Source of the DNA: Methylothermaceae bacteria B42
GTDB taxonomy: Bacteria > Pseudomonadota > Gammaproteobacteria > Methylococcales > Methylothermaceae
DNA: 64,000 nucleotides
Assembly: GCA_001566965.1 (NCBI GenBank)
Contig: LSNW01000032.1
Span: 496,001-560,000 of the forward strand
Direction: 5' to 3'
A model generated the notes under the pieces. The model was not told where the DNA came from. It was given only the letters and a program-made list of their open reading frames with translations, and did no database searches. Both the position numbers and the translations under genes were made by a program. Positions 18,286-27,000 of the stretch are shown here, piece after piece (positions within the stretch are counted from its first letter, which is position 1; the number at the start of each line of letters is the position of its first letter).

Positions 18286-18966
18286 ATGGCATCCCATCCT
18301 TTGACCGCCTTTTGGGCAATCTTGCGCCGTGATCTGCTGCTGGCCTTCCGCCACCGTGGCGAGTTGGCCAATCCCTTGTTGTTCTTTCTGATGATTGTCA
18401 GCCTCTATCCCCTTGGCATCAGTCCGGAACCTGACCTGCTCCGCACCATTGCTCCTGGCGCGGTATGGATCGCGGCATTGTTGTCGGCTTTGTTTTCCAT
18501 GGAGAATTTATTCCGCAGTGACTTCCAGGACGGCACCTTGGAACAGATCACGCTCAGCCCCCAACCCTTGCCTCTGTTGCTCGGCGCCAAAATTCTGGCC
18601 CACTGGCTGGTCAGCGGCCTGCCGATGATTTTGATGGCGCCGGTCTTGGCGCTGCTGCTTTCCATGCCGGCTTCCGCCACCTGGACGCTCGTCTACACAT
18701 TAGCCTTGGGCACCCCTCTGTTGAGTCTGATCGGCGCGGTAGGTACCGCTTTGACCCTGGGACTCAAACGGGGCGGCGTGTTGCTGACCTTGTTAGTCAT
18801 GCCGCTTTATATTCCCATCTTGATATTCGCCACCAATGCGGTATCCGCAGCGGCAGCGGGCATGCCTATCACGGGCCAGCTTTATTTTCTGGCAGCCCTG
18901 TTAGTCTTGGCCTTGACCTTGTCGCCCCTTGCCATTGCCGCGGCGGTGCGCATCAGTTTGAGCTGA
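18286..18966 (+). CDS. ccmB: Heme exporter membrane protein CcmB
   Basis: 226 residues with six hydrophobic segments and the early motif RRDLLLAFRHRGELANPLLF, which is typical of CcmB. It is the inner-membrane partner of CcmA, whose stop lies 4 bp upstream. A 172-bp gap follows before ccmC, which is unusual within this otherwise tight operon. The gap contains an imperfect inverted repeat built on GTTAAC at 19032 and 19098. Confidence 0.93.
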   Translation: MASHPLTAFWAILRRDLLLAFRHRGELANPLLFFLMIVSLYPLGISPEPDLLRTIAPGAVWIAALLSALFSMENLFRSDFQDGTLEQITLSPQPLPLLLGAKILAHWLVSGLPMILMAPVLALLLSMPASATWTLVYTLALGTPLLSLIGAVGTALTLGLKRGGVLLTLLVMPLYIPILIFATNAVSAAAAGMPITGQLYFLAALLVLALTLSPLAIAAAVRISLS

Positions 18967-19138
18967 TCTGGTATCATTGCTTTTTCTTGCAACTTTTTTA
19001 GTTGGTTATGTATAAAAGCATTTTTCCACGAGTTAACGGGAATTTGGCTAATAGCTGGATACACCCAAATGGGCATGTTACATTCCTGAAATCCCTAGTT
19101 AACGACAGGATGTTTGAAAACTTTTACAAGGTAGTTTT

Positions 19139-19912
19139 ATGTGGTCATTTTTCCATAAATTAGCTTCTCCCAAGCACTTTTACCGCATTGCCGGCGCCTG
19201 GATTCCCTGGCTGGGAGGCATTACTTTACTGTTAATGGCAGTGGGTCTCTATCTGGGACTGTGGGTCGCGCCGCCCGATTATCAACAAGGCGACAGTTAC
19301 CGGATCATGTTCGTCCACGTCCCCGCGGCCTGGATGTCATTGTTTATTTATGTCTTCATGGCGGTTTGCGGCGGCATTGGCTTGATCTGGAACATGAAAA
19401 TGGCCGATATCATGGCCATGACCTCCGCCCCCATCGGCGCTTCGTTTACTTTCCTGGCGCTGGTGACAGGTTCCATATGGGGCAAGCCCATGTGGGGGAC
19501 CTGGTGGGTATGGGACGCCCGCCTGACCTCGGAATTAATCCTGTTATTTCTCTATTTAGGCTATATCGCCCTCCAGAACGCCATTGAAGATCCCCGCACC
19601 GCCGCCCGGGCCGGTGCGATCCTGGCCATTGTGGGCAGTGTCAATATTCCCATCATCCACTATTCGGTGGAATGGTGGAATACCTTGCATCAAGGCCCCA
19701 CGGTGACCCGCATGGACAAACCCGCCATTCACCCCAGCATGCTTTGGCCTTTGTTATTGATGGCTCTGGCATTTCAATTGTATTTCTTTACCTTATTACT
19801 GATGCGGGCCCGGGTGGAACTGCTTTACCGAGAACGGCGCAGCCGCTGGGTGAGGGAATTGCTGGGGAACTCGCGGACACCCAAACTCTCCAACAACAGG
19901 GAGGCGGTCTAG
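19139..19912 (+). CDS. ccmC: Heme handling protein CcmC
   Basis: 257 residues with six membrane helices and the tryptophan-rich WWD signature WGKPMWGTWWVWDARLTSE (about 120-138), which binds heme in the periplasmic loop. Conserved flanking histidines are in FVHVPAAW and IHYSVEWWNTLHQ. It loads heme onto CcmE with CcmD. The start has AAGG eight bases upstream. Downstream, a 101-bp palindromic element sits between this gene and ccmD. Confidence 0.95.
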   Translation: MWSFFHKLASPKHFYRIAGAWIPWLGGITLLLMAVGLYLGLWVAPPDYQQGDSYRIMFVHVPAAWMSLFIYVFMAVCGGIGLIWNMKMADIMAMTSAPIGASFTFLALVTGSIWGKPMWGTWWVWDARLTSELILLFLYLGYIALQNAIEDPRTAARAGAILAIVGSVNIPIIHYSVEWWNTLHQGPTVTRMDKPAIHPSMLWPLLLMALAFQLYFFTLLLMRARVELLYRERRSRWVRELLGNSRTPKLSNNREAV

Positions 19913-19956
19913 TATGCTTGGAATTGGTTACCTTTATTTTCCTTATCACTCAATGA

Positions 19957-20057
19957 GGTGTTCCGTATTCCCTTCCGTGGGTGTTGGCGGCCTGGATGGC
20001 CGCCATCAAGCCCCCATGGATGGGTTCACGGCGTCCCACGGAAGGGAATACAACACC
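19957..20057. repeat. Palindromic intergenic element, copy 2, inside the ccm operon
   Basis: The left arm at 19957-19981 and right arm at 20035-20057 are inverted repeats: GTATTCCCTTCCGTGGG pairs with CCCACGGAAGGGAATAC and the outer GGTGTT with AACACC, interrupted only by two extra C. The centre holds GGCCTGGATGGCC and CATCAAGCCCCCATGGATGGG, shared with copy 1 near 5030. There is no coding capacity. It is probably a small non-autonomous element that folds in the ccm transcript. Confidence 0.75.
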
Positions 20058-20090
20058 AAGTCTTCGTAAAATATAGAGGCAAGCAATCTT

Positions 20091-20261
20091 ATGACATGGA
20101 ATGAATTCATCCACATGGGCGGTTACGGCGCATACGTCTGGAGCGCCTATGGACTTACCGCCATTGTCTTGATCTGGAATCTGGTCTCAACCTTGCTGCG
20201 CAAGCGGGAAGTTTTCAAAACCTTGCAACGTAGCCTCAAACAACAAGAGAATCTACCATGA
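20091..20261 (+). CDS. ccmD: Cytochrome c biogenesis small membrane protein CcmD
   Basis: This is a 56-residue frame starting MTWNEFIHMGGYGAYVW, with one transmembrane helix (about 20-36) and a basic tail LRKREVFKTLQRSLKQQ. The GGYGAYVWSAYG segment is the CcmD hallmark. It is easily missed because of its length. Its TGA overlaps the ccmE ATG by 4 bp. CcmD stabilises the CcmC-CcmE heme complex and helps holo-CcmE release. Confidence 0.93.
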   Translation: MTWNEFIHMGGYGAYVWSAYGLTAIVLIWNLVSTLLRKREVFKTLQRSLKQQENLP

Positions 20262-20719
20262 CACCGCGTCAACGCCGAATGATTTGGGTTGCCGTCATTA
20301 TCACCGGGGTTAGCCTGGCTACATTTCTAGCCTTGGCGGCATTTCAAAAAAACTTGCTCTATTTTTACACCCCATCCCAGATTCAAGCGGGGGAAGCGCC
20401 CACCGGCTATGCCTTCCGCGTGGGGGGGCTGGTGGAAAAAGGCAGCGTCAAGCGGCAGCCAGACAGCCTGGCTGTCCGCTTCACCCTCACCGACGGCAAC
20501 GCCAAGGTAACCGTCTTTTATGACGGCATTCTTCCTGACCTTTTCCGGGAAGGTCAAGGCATCATCGCCATCGGCCAACTCCAACCAGACGGTCTGTTCA
20601 AAGCCAGCCAGGTATTGGCCAAGCACGATGAAAACTACATGCCGCCGGAAGTCGCCGATGCCCTGAAAAAAACTGGCGCCATGCCGCCCGTGGATGAATT
20701 CAAGGGAGCTGCCCGATGA
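20258..20719 (+). CDS. ccmE: Heme chaperone CcmE
   Basis: 153 residues: an N-terminal signal anchor (about 9-30) and a periplasmic OB-fold domain. The heme-attachment motif HDENY is present, with His123 as the covalent heme ligand and Tyr127 as axial partner, followed by the flexible tail MPPEVADALKK. It ferries heme from CcmC to CcmF. The gene overlaps ccmD upstream and ccmF downstream by 4 bp each. Confidence 0.96.
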   Translation: MTPRQRRMIWVAVIITGVSLATFLALAAFQKNLLYFYTPSQIQAGEAPTGYAFRVGGLVEKGSVKRQPDSLAVRFTLTDGNAKVTVFYDGILPDLFREGQGIIAIGQLQPDGLFKASQVLAKHDENYMPPEVADALKKTGAMPPVDEFKGAAR

Positions 20720-22692
20720 TTGCGGAATTCGGGCAACTGGCCCTGGTAATAGCCCTGTTGATGGCGGTATTACAGGCGGTATTTCCCCTGGCCGGAGCGG
20801 CTTTGAAAGTCCCCGTCTGGATGGCGGTGGCCCGCCCCGCGGCGCGGGCTCAGTTTTTGTTTCTGGCGGTTTCTTTCTATTGTCTTACCCAGAGTTTTAT
20901 CAGCAACGATTTTTCCGTGCGCTATGTGGCCGAGCATTCCAACTCCGCCCTGCCGCTGGTCTACCGCATCGCTGCCGTGTGGGGCGCTCACGAGGGCTCG
21001 GTATTGTTGTGGGCCCTGATCCTGGGGCTTTGGACCGCGGCCGTGAGTATTTTCAACCGCGGGCTTGCGGAACCTTTCGTGGCCCGAATTCTCGGGATCA
21101 TGGGCCTGATAAGCATCGGCATTTTGCTGTTTATCCTGTTAACTTCCAATCCCTTCGAGCGCTTGATCCCCATGCCGCCAGACGGCCGAGACTTGAACCC
21201 CCTGCTCCAGGATTTTGGCCTGGCGGTTCACCCGCCCATGTTGTATATGGGCTATGTGGGCATGGCAGTCCCCTTTAGCTTTGCCATCGCCGCCCTGCTC
21301 TCCGGCTCTCTGGATGCCGCCTGGGCCCGTTGGTCACGCCCGTGGACGCTGGTTGCCTGGTCTTTCCTTACTTTGGGCATCACCCTCGGCTCCTGGTGGG
21401 CTTATTATGAACTGGGCTGGGGCGGCTGGTGGTTCTGGGATCCGGTGGAAAACGCTTCTTTCATGCCGTGGCTGATGGCAACCGCGCTAATCCATTCCCT
21501 GGCGGTAACGGAAAAACGCGGGGCCTTCAAGGTGTGGACGGTATTGCTGGCCATTTTCGCCTTTTCTCTGAGCTTGCTGGGCATGTTTCTGGTGCGGTCC
21601 GGCGTCCTGGTTTCGGTTCACGCCTTCGCCAACGATCCGGAAAGAGGCCTGTTTATTCTGATATTCCTGGGATTGGTGATTGGCGGCTCTCTACTGCTTT
21701 ATGCCCTGCGGGCGCCGGCGGTCAAAGACCATGCCCGTTTTTCCCTGTTTTCCAAGGAATCTTTGCTTCTGCTCAACAATATTCTGCTGGTTATTGCCGC
21801 TGCCAGCGTCCTGCTGGGCACTTTGTACCCGCTGGTGCTGGATGCCCTTAAGCTGGGTAAAATCTCCGTCGGCCCCCCTTACTTCAGCAGCGTCTTTACG
21901 CCGGTTACCGCGCCGCTGTTCATTTTGGCGGGGATCGGGCCACTGGTGGCCTGGCGCCAAGGGGACTTCAAAAAACTATGGCAACAGTTACGTTGGTTTA
22001 TTCCGGTCAGTTTGATTGGCGCTATCATTGTCACCGCCATCTGGTTTGATCCTAAACAAATCCAAAGCCTGGCTGCTTTGGCCTGCGCCATCTGGCTGGC
22101 CACCACTTCTCTTTTTCCTCTGATGCAAAGAATCCGTTTGCGCGGCGGCTGGCGGGGATTGAAACAGCCCACCAGCTTCTATGGCATGACCCTGGCCCAT
22201 TTTGGCCTGGCGGTCTTTTTGGTGGGCGTGGCTATTTCCAATCACTATAGCTTGGAAAAAATCGTCCGCCTGGCCCCTGGAGATACCGCCCAACTGGGCA
22301 ACTACCGCTTTGTATTTAATGGCGTCAGGGAAAAAGAAGGACCCAACTATACCGCCGATGAAGGCACCTTTGAGATCTACTCTGGGGATGAAAGAATCGC
22401 CACCCTTAAACCTCAAAAACGCTTTTACCCTGTGCAACGTAACATCATGACCGAAGCCGCCATCGATCCCGCCCTGTCACGGGATATCTATGTGGCCCTG
22501 GGCGAGGCCATGGAAAATGGCGCCTGGAGTGTGCGTCTTTATGTCAAGCCCGCGATTCGCTGGATCTGGCTGGGCGGACTGCTGATGATGACCGGGGGAT
22601 TGCTGGCGGCGGCTGACCGGCGCTACCGGGTTACCAAATCCGTCCCGCAAACGGATACCCTGGCGGAACCGGAATTAATGGTGAAAGGCTGA
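20716..22692 (+). CDS. ccmF: Cytochrome c heme lyase subunit CcmF
   Basis: 658 residues with about 14-15 membrane helices. The WWD motif GWGGWWFWDPVENASFMPW (about 235-253) binds heme from CcmE, and conserved histidines are in YRIAAVWGAHEGS and NALIHSLAVTEKR-like segments. Length is typical. With CcmH and CcmI it ligates heme to the CxxCH motif of apocytochromes in the periplasm. The stop overlaps the ccmG start. Confidence 0.96.
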   Translation: MIAEFGQLALVIALLMAVLQAVFPLAGAALKVPVWMAVARPAARAQFLFLAVSFYCLTQSFISNDFSVRYVAEHSNSALPLVYRIAAVWGAHEGSVLLWALILGLWTAAVSIFNRGLAEPFVARILGIMGLISIGILLFILLTSNPFERLIPMPPDGRDLNPLLQDFGLAVHPPMLYMGYVGMAVPFSFAIAALLSGSLDAAWARWSRPWTLVAWSFLTLGITLGSWWAYYELGWGGWWFWDPVENASFMPWLMATALIHSLAVTEKRGAFKVWTVLLAIFAFSLSLLGMFLVRSGVLVSVHAFANDPERGLFILIFLGLVIGGSLLLYALRAPAVKDHARFSLFSKESLLLLNNILLVIAAASVLLGTLYPLVLDALKLGKISVGPPYFSSVFTPVTAPLFILAGIGPLVAWRQGDFKKLWQQLRWFIPVSLIGAIIVTAIWFDPKQIQSLAALACAIWLATTSLFPLMQRIRLRGGWRGLKQPTSFYGMTLAHFGLAVFLVGVAISNHYSLEKIVRLAPGDTAQLGNYRFVFNGVREKEGPNYTADEGTFEIYSGDERIATLKPQKRFYPVQRNIMTEAAIDPALSRDIYVALGEAMENGAWSVRLYVKPAIRWIWLGGLLMMTGGLLAAADRRYRVTKSVPQTDTLAEPELMVKG

Positions 22693-23222
22693 TGCTGAAG
22701 TATCTGTTACCTTTAGGATTGTTTGTAGGATTGGTGATCTTGCTGGCCGTGGGTTTAACCTTGAATCCAAGGGAGGTTCCCTCCCCTTTAATCGGCAAGC
22801 CCGCGCCCCAATTTCAACTGCCCAGCCTGAAAAACCCCAACCAAACCGTCAGTTCAGATATTTTCAAGGGCAAGGTGACCTTACTGAATGTCTGGGCCTC
22901 CTGGTGCGTGGCCTGCCGCCAGGAACACCCTTTTCTGCTGGAATTGTCGCGCCAGGGCGAAGTTTCCATCGTCGGACTCAATTATAAAGATGCCCGGGAA
23001 GCCGCCCACGGCTGGCTGACCAATCTAGGCAATCCCTACCAAATCAATGCTTTCGACGCCGATGGCAAAGTGGCGATTGACTGGGGAGTTTACGGGGTAC
23101 CCGAAACTTTCGTCATCGACCAAAAAGGCATTATCCGCTACAAACATATCGGCCCCATCACCCTGCAAGATTGGGAGCAAAAACTGGTGCCGTTGATCCG
23201 TTACTTGAAAAAGAAATCATGA
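22692..23222 (+). CDS. ccmG: Periplasmic thiol-disulfide reductase CcmG (DsbE)
   Basis: 176 residues with one N-terminal membrane anchor (about 5-25) and a thioredoxin fold. The active site is WCVAC (E. coli has WCPTC), followed by GVPETFVIDQKG with the cis-proline region and GVYGVPE typical of CcmG. It keeps apocytochrome and CcmH cysteines reduced. It lies between ccmF and ccmH with overlapping ends. Confidence 0.94.
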   Translation: MLKYLLPLGLFVGLVILLAVGLTLNPREVPSPLIGKPAPQFQLPSLKNPNQTVSSDIFKGKVTLLNVWASWCVACRQEHPFLLELSRQGEVSIVGLNYKDAREAAHGWLTNLGNPYQINAFDADGKVAIDWGVYGVPETFVIDQKGIIRYKHIGPITLQDWEQKLVPLIRYLKKKS

Positions 23223-23674
23223 GAATTACTTTTTTTCTACTGTTGGTATTGCTAAATTCAGCCGCCGCCAATGCGGGGATTGAAATCCGCAACTTTCCCA
23301 GCCCGGAACTGGAACAGCGCTACCAACATCTGATTGAAGAACTGCGCTGCCTGGTTTGCCAAAACCAATCCCTGGCCGATTCCAATGCCGATTTGGCGGA
23401 AGATCTGCGCGATGAAGTCTATAACATGCTCATTCAAGGCAAGCAAGACAAGGAAATCGTCGATTTTCTGGTGAACCGGTACGGGGATTTTGTACTTTAC
23501 CGCCCCCCGGTCAAAAAAACCACGGCGCTGCTTTGGTTTGGACCCTTTGCGGCCCTTGCCATCGGCGGTTTCACCTTTTGGCGGCTGGTCAGGCGCCGCC
23601 GCCCTCAAATCGCCGAAACGTTATCCGAGAAAGAAAAGCAGCGTTTAAACCAACTATTACACAAGGACGAGTAA
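23219..23674 (+). CDS. ccmH: Cytochrome c maturation thiol protein CcmH (CcmL type)
   Basis: 151 residues from ATG 23219, which overlaps the ccmG stop; the frame is open further upstream but that part lies inside ccmG. A cleavable signal peptide (about 1-20) is followed by the redox motif LRCLVCQNQSLADSNA and one C-terminal membrane helix (about 103-122). The LRCxxCQNQ motif is diagnostic. It reduces or presents the apocytochrome thiols to CcmF. Confidence 0.95.
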   Translation: MRITFFLLLVLLNSAAANAGIEIRNFPSPELEQRYQHLIEELRCLVCQNQSLADSNADLAEDLRDEVYNMLIQGKQDKEIVDFLVNRYGDFVLYRPPVKKTTALLWFGPFAALAIGGFTFWRLVRRRRPQIAETLSEKEKQRLNQLLHKDE

Positions 23675-23677
23675 TCC

Positions 23678-24877
23678 ATGACAACTTTCTGGTTACTGGC
23701 GGCAGCCACCGTGCTGCTGGCCTATGGTCTGTTTTGGTGGCACTTACGAAAGCCAGTCAAATTTTCCTCGCAAACGCAAACCGAAGCGAATATCGCCGTT
23801 CACAAACAGCGCCGCCAGGAACTGGAACAAGAACTGGCGGAAGGCAAAATCGACCCGGCTGAATTCGAACGGCTGACCGTGGAGTTGGATCGGGAACTGC
23901 TCGACCAACTGCCCCAAAGCAACCCTTCAGAAAATACAGCCTCACCCTACAAGGGCCTCTCGCTGGTTATCGCTACGCTGGTAAGCTTGCCTATCATTGC
24001 CTTTGCCCTCTACATGCAATTGGGCCGGCCCGACTTGCTTGCGGGCGTTCAGTCCCAACCCCGGAATGCGCCCCCTTCGCTCGAAGCGGCAGTGGAACGC
24101 TTAAATCAAAGACTTGCCGAAAATCCCAAGGATTTGGAAGGCTGGGTACTGCTAGCCCGTACCTATCAGGCTCTGGGACACCCGCAAAAAGCGGTGCAGG
24201 CCTACTCGAAAGCTTTGAAACTCAACCCCGATCATCCCGAACTCAAACTCCGTTACGCCGAAGCCCTGGCCCAAACCCAACAAGGCAGTTTTCTTGGCAA
24301 ACCGGAAAAGCTCATCCAGCAAGTGCTAGAAACCCACAAGGATTACCCATACGCCCTGTGGCTGGCGGGCATGGCCGCGATTCAAAAAGGGGATAAACCA
24401 ACCGCCAAGCAATATTGGGACACCCTGCTTCAGCAAATGCCGCCCCAAAGTCCCGCCGCCAAGCAGCTCATCAGCATGATGGATCGGGCCGGATTGCCGG
24501 TGCCCAAACAAGCCGCTCAAGCCCCCTCAGGAACCCAAATTACTGTAAAAGTTTCCCTGTCCCCAGAGCTGGCTAACAAAGCAAAACCGACGGACAGTTT
24601 GTTTATCTTCGCCCGCGCCGCCGAAGGCCCGCCCATGCCATTGGCGATTGTCCGCAAGCAAGTCAAGGACCTGCCTGTCACTGTGACCCTGGATGACTCC
24701 ATGGCCATGATGCCGCAGATGAAACTATCCAAATTCGATCAAGTCATCCTTGGAGCGCGCATCGCCAAAACCGGCGACGCCAAAGGCGCGCCGGGCGATC
24801 TGGAAGGCTGGACAAAACCAATTGCCATCCCGCACAATGAACCTATTACTATCATCATTAATCAAGTGCGCCAATGA
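23678..24877 (+). CDS. ccmI: Apocytochrome c chaperone CcmI (CycH)
   Basis: 399 residues: two N-terminal membrane helices (about 3-22 and 92-112) separated by a coiled-coil cytoplasmic loop rich in Glu and Leu (about 36-80), then periplasmic TPR repeats (about 135-265) including LEGWVLLARTYQALGHPQKAVQAYSKAL-like units, and a C-terminal beta-rich domain. This is the CcmI layout; it binds the C-terminus of apocytochrome c. It closes the ccm set and overlaps pncA by 4 bp. Confidence 0.92.
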   Translation: MTTFWLLAAATVLLAYGLFWWHLRKPVKFSSQTQTEANIAVHKQRRQELEQELAEGKIDPAEFERLTVELDRELLDQLPQSNPSENTASPYKGLSLVIATLVSLPIIAFALYMQLGRPDLLAGVQSQPRNAPPSLEAAVERLNQRLAENPKDLEGWVLLARTYQALGHPQKAVQAYSKALKLNPDHPELKLRYAEALAQTQQGSFLGKPEKLIQQVLETHKDYPYALWLAGMAAIQKGDKPTAKQYWDTLLQQMPPQSPAAKQLISMMDRAGLPVPKQAAQAPSGTQITVKVSLSPELANKAKPTDSLFIFARAAEGPPMPLAIVRKQVKDLPVTVTLDDSMAMMPQMKLSKFDQVILGARIAKTGDAKGAPGDLEGWTKPIAIPHNEPITIIINQVRQ

Positions 24878-25455
24878 TCAAGCTGACGCCTCAAGATGCG
24901 TTATTGATTGTGGATGTGCAGAAAGATTTCCTCCCTGGCGGTGCCCTGGCGGTTCCCAAAGGGAATGAGGTCATTCCGGTTCTCAACCGCTATATCGACC
25001 ACTTTACTGCCGAAGGCAGGCCCGTTTTTGCCACCCGCGATTGGCATCCGCCCGATCACTGTTCCTTTCAACCCCAAGGTGGTCCTTGGCCGCCCCATTG
25101 CGTTGCCGGAAGCGACGGAGCCCGATTCGCGCCAGAATTGAAATTGCCTGAAGATGTAGAAATCATTTCCAAGGCCACGGAAAAAGACCGGGAAGCCTAC
25201 TCCGGATTTCAAGGGACGGAACTGGCGGAAAAGCTGCAGCGCCTGGGCATACAGCGCTTATTCATCGGCGGACTGGCCACCGATTACTGCGTGCTCAACA
25301 CCGTTCGCGATGCAATTGTCAACGGCTTCGAAGTCTTCCTTTTGACCGATGCCATCCGCGCCGTCAACGTACACCCGGAAGATGAAGCCAAGGCCCTGGA
25401 TGAAATGCGCCGCCTGGGTGCCCGTTTCATTACCCTTGAAGATCTGGACGAATGA
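24874..25455 (+). CDS. pncA: Nicotinamidase
   Basis: 193 residues of the isochorismatase-like fold. The catalytic triad is visible as Asp14 (VDVQKDF), Lys100 (ISKATEKD) and Cys139 (GLATDYCV); the metal site is Asp56, His58 and His62 in RDWHPPDH. It deamidates nicotinamide to nicotinate. The start overlaps ccmI and the stop overlaps pncB, both by 4 bp, so salvage of NAD breakdown products is cotranslated and also tied to the ccm transcript. Confidence 0.94.
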   Translation: MIKLTPQDALLIVDVQKDFLPGGALAVPKGNEVIPVLNRYIDHFTAEGRPVFATRDWHPPDHCSFQPQGGPWPPHCVAGSDGARFAPELKLPEDVEIISKATEKDREAYSGFQGTELAEKLQRLGIQRLFIGGLATDYCVLNTVRDAIVNGFEVFLLTDAIRAVNVHPEDEAKALDEMRRLGARFITLEDLDE

Positions 25456-26795
25456 CCGACCTTCAAAGCGTCCTCCTTACCGACCTTTACCAGCTCACCA
25501 TGTTGCAAGGCTATTGGCGGGAGGGGATGAATGATAACGCCGTGTTCGAACTGTTCGTGCGCAAATTCCCGCCCAATCGTAATTTCTTGATCGCCGCCGG
25601 CCTGGAACAGGCTCTGGACTATTTGGAGAACCTCCGTTTCACGGAAGAAGAATGCAATTTTCTGCAAGGAACCGGCTTTTTTGACTCTGAATTTATCGAC
25701 TGGCTGGCCCAACTGACTTTCACCGGCGATGTGGACGCTATGCCGGAAGGTACCGTCTTTTTTCCAGACGAACCCATTCTCCGGGTCACCGCTCCCCTGC
25801 CCCAAGCGCAACTGGTGGAAACCCGTCTGATCAACCTGCTGCAATTTCAAACCTTGATTGCTTCCAAGGCTGCCCGCTGCGTTCTCGCCGCCCCCGGCAA
25901 ATTGCTGGTGGACTTTGGCCTGCGCCGGGCCCACGGCAGCGAAGCCGGGCTGCTGGCGGCACGGGCTGCCTATCTGGCAGGATTTACCGGTACTTCCAAC
26001 GTCCTGGCGGGCATGGAATTCAGCATCCCCATCTTTGGTACCATGGCCCATTCCTATATCATGGCCCACGATGATGAATTAGAAGCTTTCCGCGCTTTCG
26101 CCCACGCCCAGCCCAATAACGTGGTACTACTGATTGATACGTACGACACGTTAAAAGCCGTGGACAAAGTCATCGCCCTGGCCGAAGAATTGAAGCGGGA
26201 AAATATCACCATCAAGGCCGTGCGGATTGATAGCGGTGATCTGGCCGCCCTAGCAAAACAAGTGAGGCAAAAGCTAGATCACGCCGGTCTCGATCAAATT
26301 GGCATTTTTGCCAGCGGCGATTTGGATGAATACGCCTTAAAGCGTTTTACCCACGATAATATTCCCATCGGCGGCTTTGGCATCGGCACCAAACTCACCA
26401 CTTCCAACGATGTCCCCTACCTCAATTGCGCCTACAAACTGCAAGAATACGCCAGCATCGCCAGACGCAAAGTCTCGAAGGGTAAACAAACCTGGCCCGG
26501 CCGCAAGCAAGTCTACCGCCGATATGACGCCTCTGGGAAAATAGAAAAGGACATCATTACGCTAATGAATGACCCGCAAGAAGGGGAGGCGCTATTGCAG
26601 CCAGTGATGAAGAACGGAAAACGCCTGCAAACACCAGAATCGCTCGGCGCTATTCGTGAAAGGACAGCTTATAATCTTGAGGCCTTGCCTTCCGGGCTTC
26701 AAACGCTTGATCAAACCACTCAATACCCGGTTGAAATCTCCCCTTGCTTGATCCGTTTAACTCAGGAAATTGACAAAAAAATCGGCCTCAGGTGA
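25452..26795 (+). CDS. pncB: Nicotinate phosphoribosyltransferase
   Basis: 447 residues, beginning LLTDLYQLTMLQGYW, the standard N-terminus of the family. Other conserved parts are FELFVRKFPPNRNFLIAAG, DFGLRRAHG, GTMAHSYIMAHDDE, the phosphate-binding IRIDSGDLAAL-like segment and GFGIGTKLTTS. It makes nicotinate mononucleotide from nicotinate and PRPP, the second step of the Preiss-Handler route after PncA, with NadE performing the last. It is the last gene of the ccm-pnc operon. Confidence 0.95.
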   Translation: MTDLQSVLLTDLYQLTMLQGYWREGMNDNAVFELFVRKFPPNRNFLIAAGLEQALDYLENLRFTEEECNFLQGTGFFDSEFIDWLAQLTFTGDVDAMPEGTVFFPDEPILRVTAPLPQAQLVETRLINLLQFQTLIASKAARCVLAAPGKLLVDFGLRRAHGSEAGLLAARAAYLAGFTGTSNVLAGMEFSIPIFGTMAHSYIMAHDDELEAFRAFAHAQPNNVVLLIDTYDTLKAVDKVIALAEELKRENITIKAVRIDSGDLAALAKQVRQKLDHAGLDQIGIFASGDLDEYALKRFTHDNIPIGGFGIGTKLTTSNDVPYLNCAYKLQEYASIARRKVSKGKQTWPGRKQVYRRYDASGKIEKDIITLMNDPQEGEALLQPVMKNGKRLQTPESLGAIRERTAYNLEALPSGLQTLDQTTQYPVEISPCLIRLTQEIDKKIGLR

Positions 26796-27000
26796 CTCTC
26801 ATTCAATCGAATCAAAGAAAGACGCCTCGCTCAAACACCATTGATTCTTTTCTCATTTAACCCTTTACTTTCTCGTTCCTGCCGCTGATTTTTCTACTAC
26901 CCTTTTATCAATAGGGTTTAATGATTTTCCTGTTTACTTACCAATTTTTTTGAAGCCGACTGGCGATACAAACCGCGTAAATTATAGCTAGAGTGAGAAT

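Noticed and set aside
26881-26940. Possible sigma-28 promoter before the chemoreceptor gene
   Set aside because: GCCGCTGA resembles a flagellar -10, but no TAAA lies at the required spacing.
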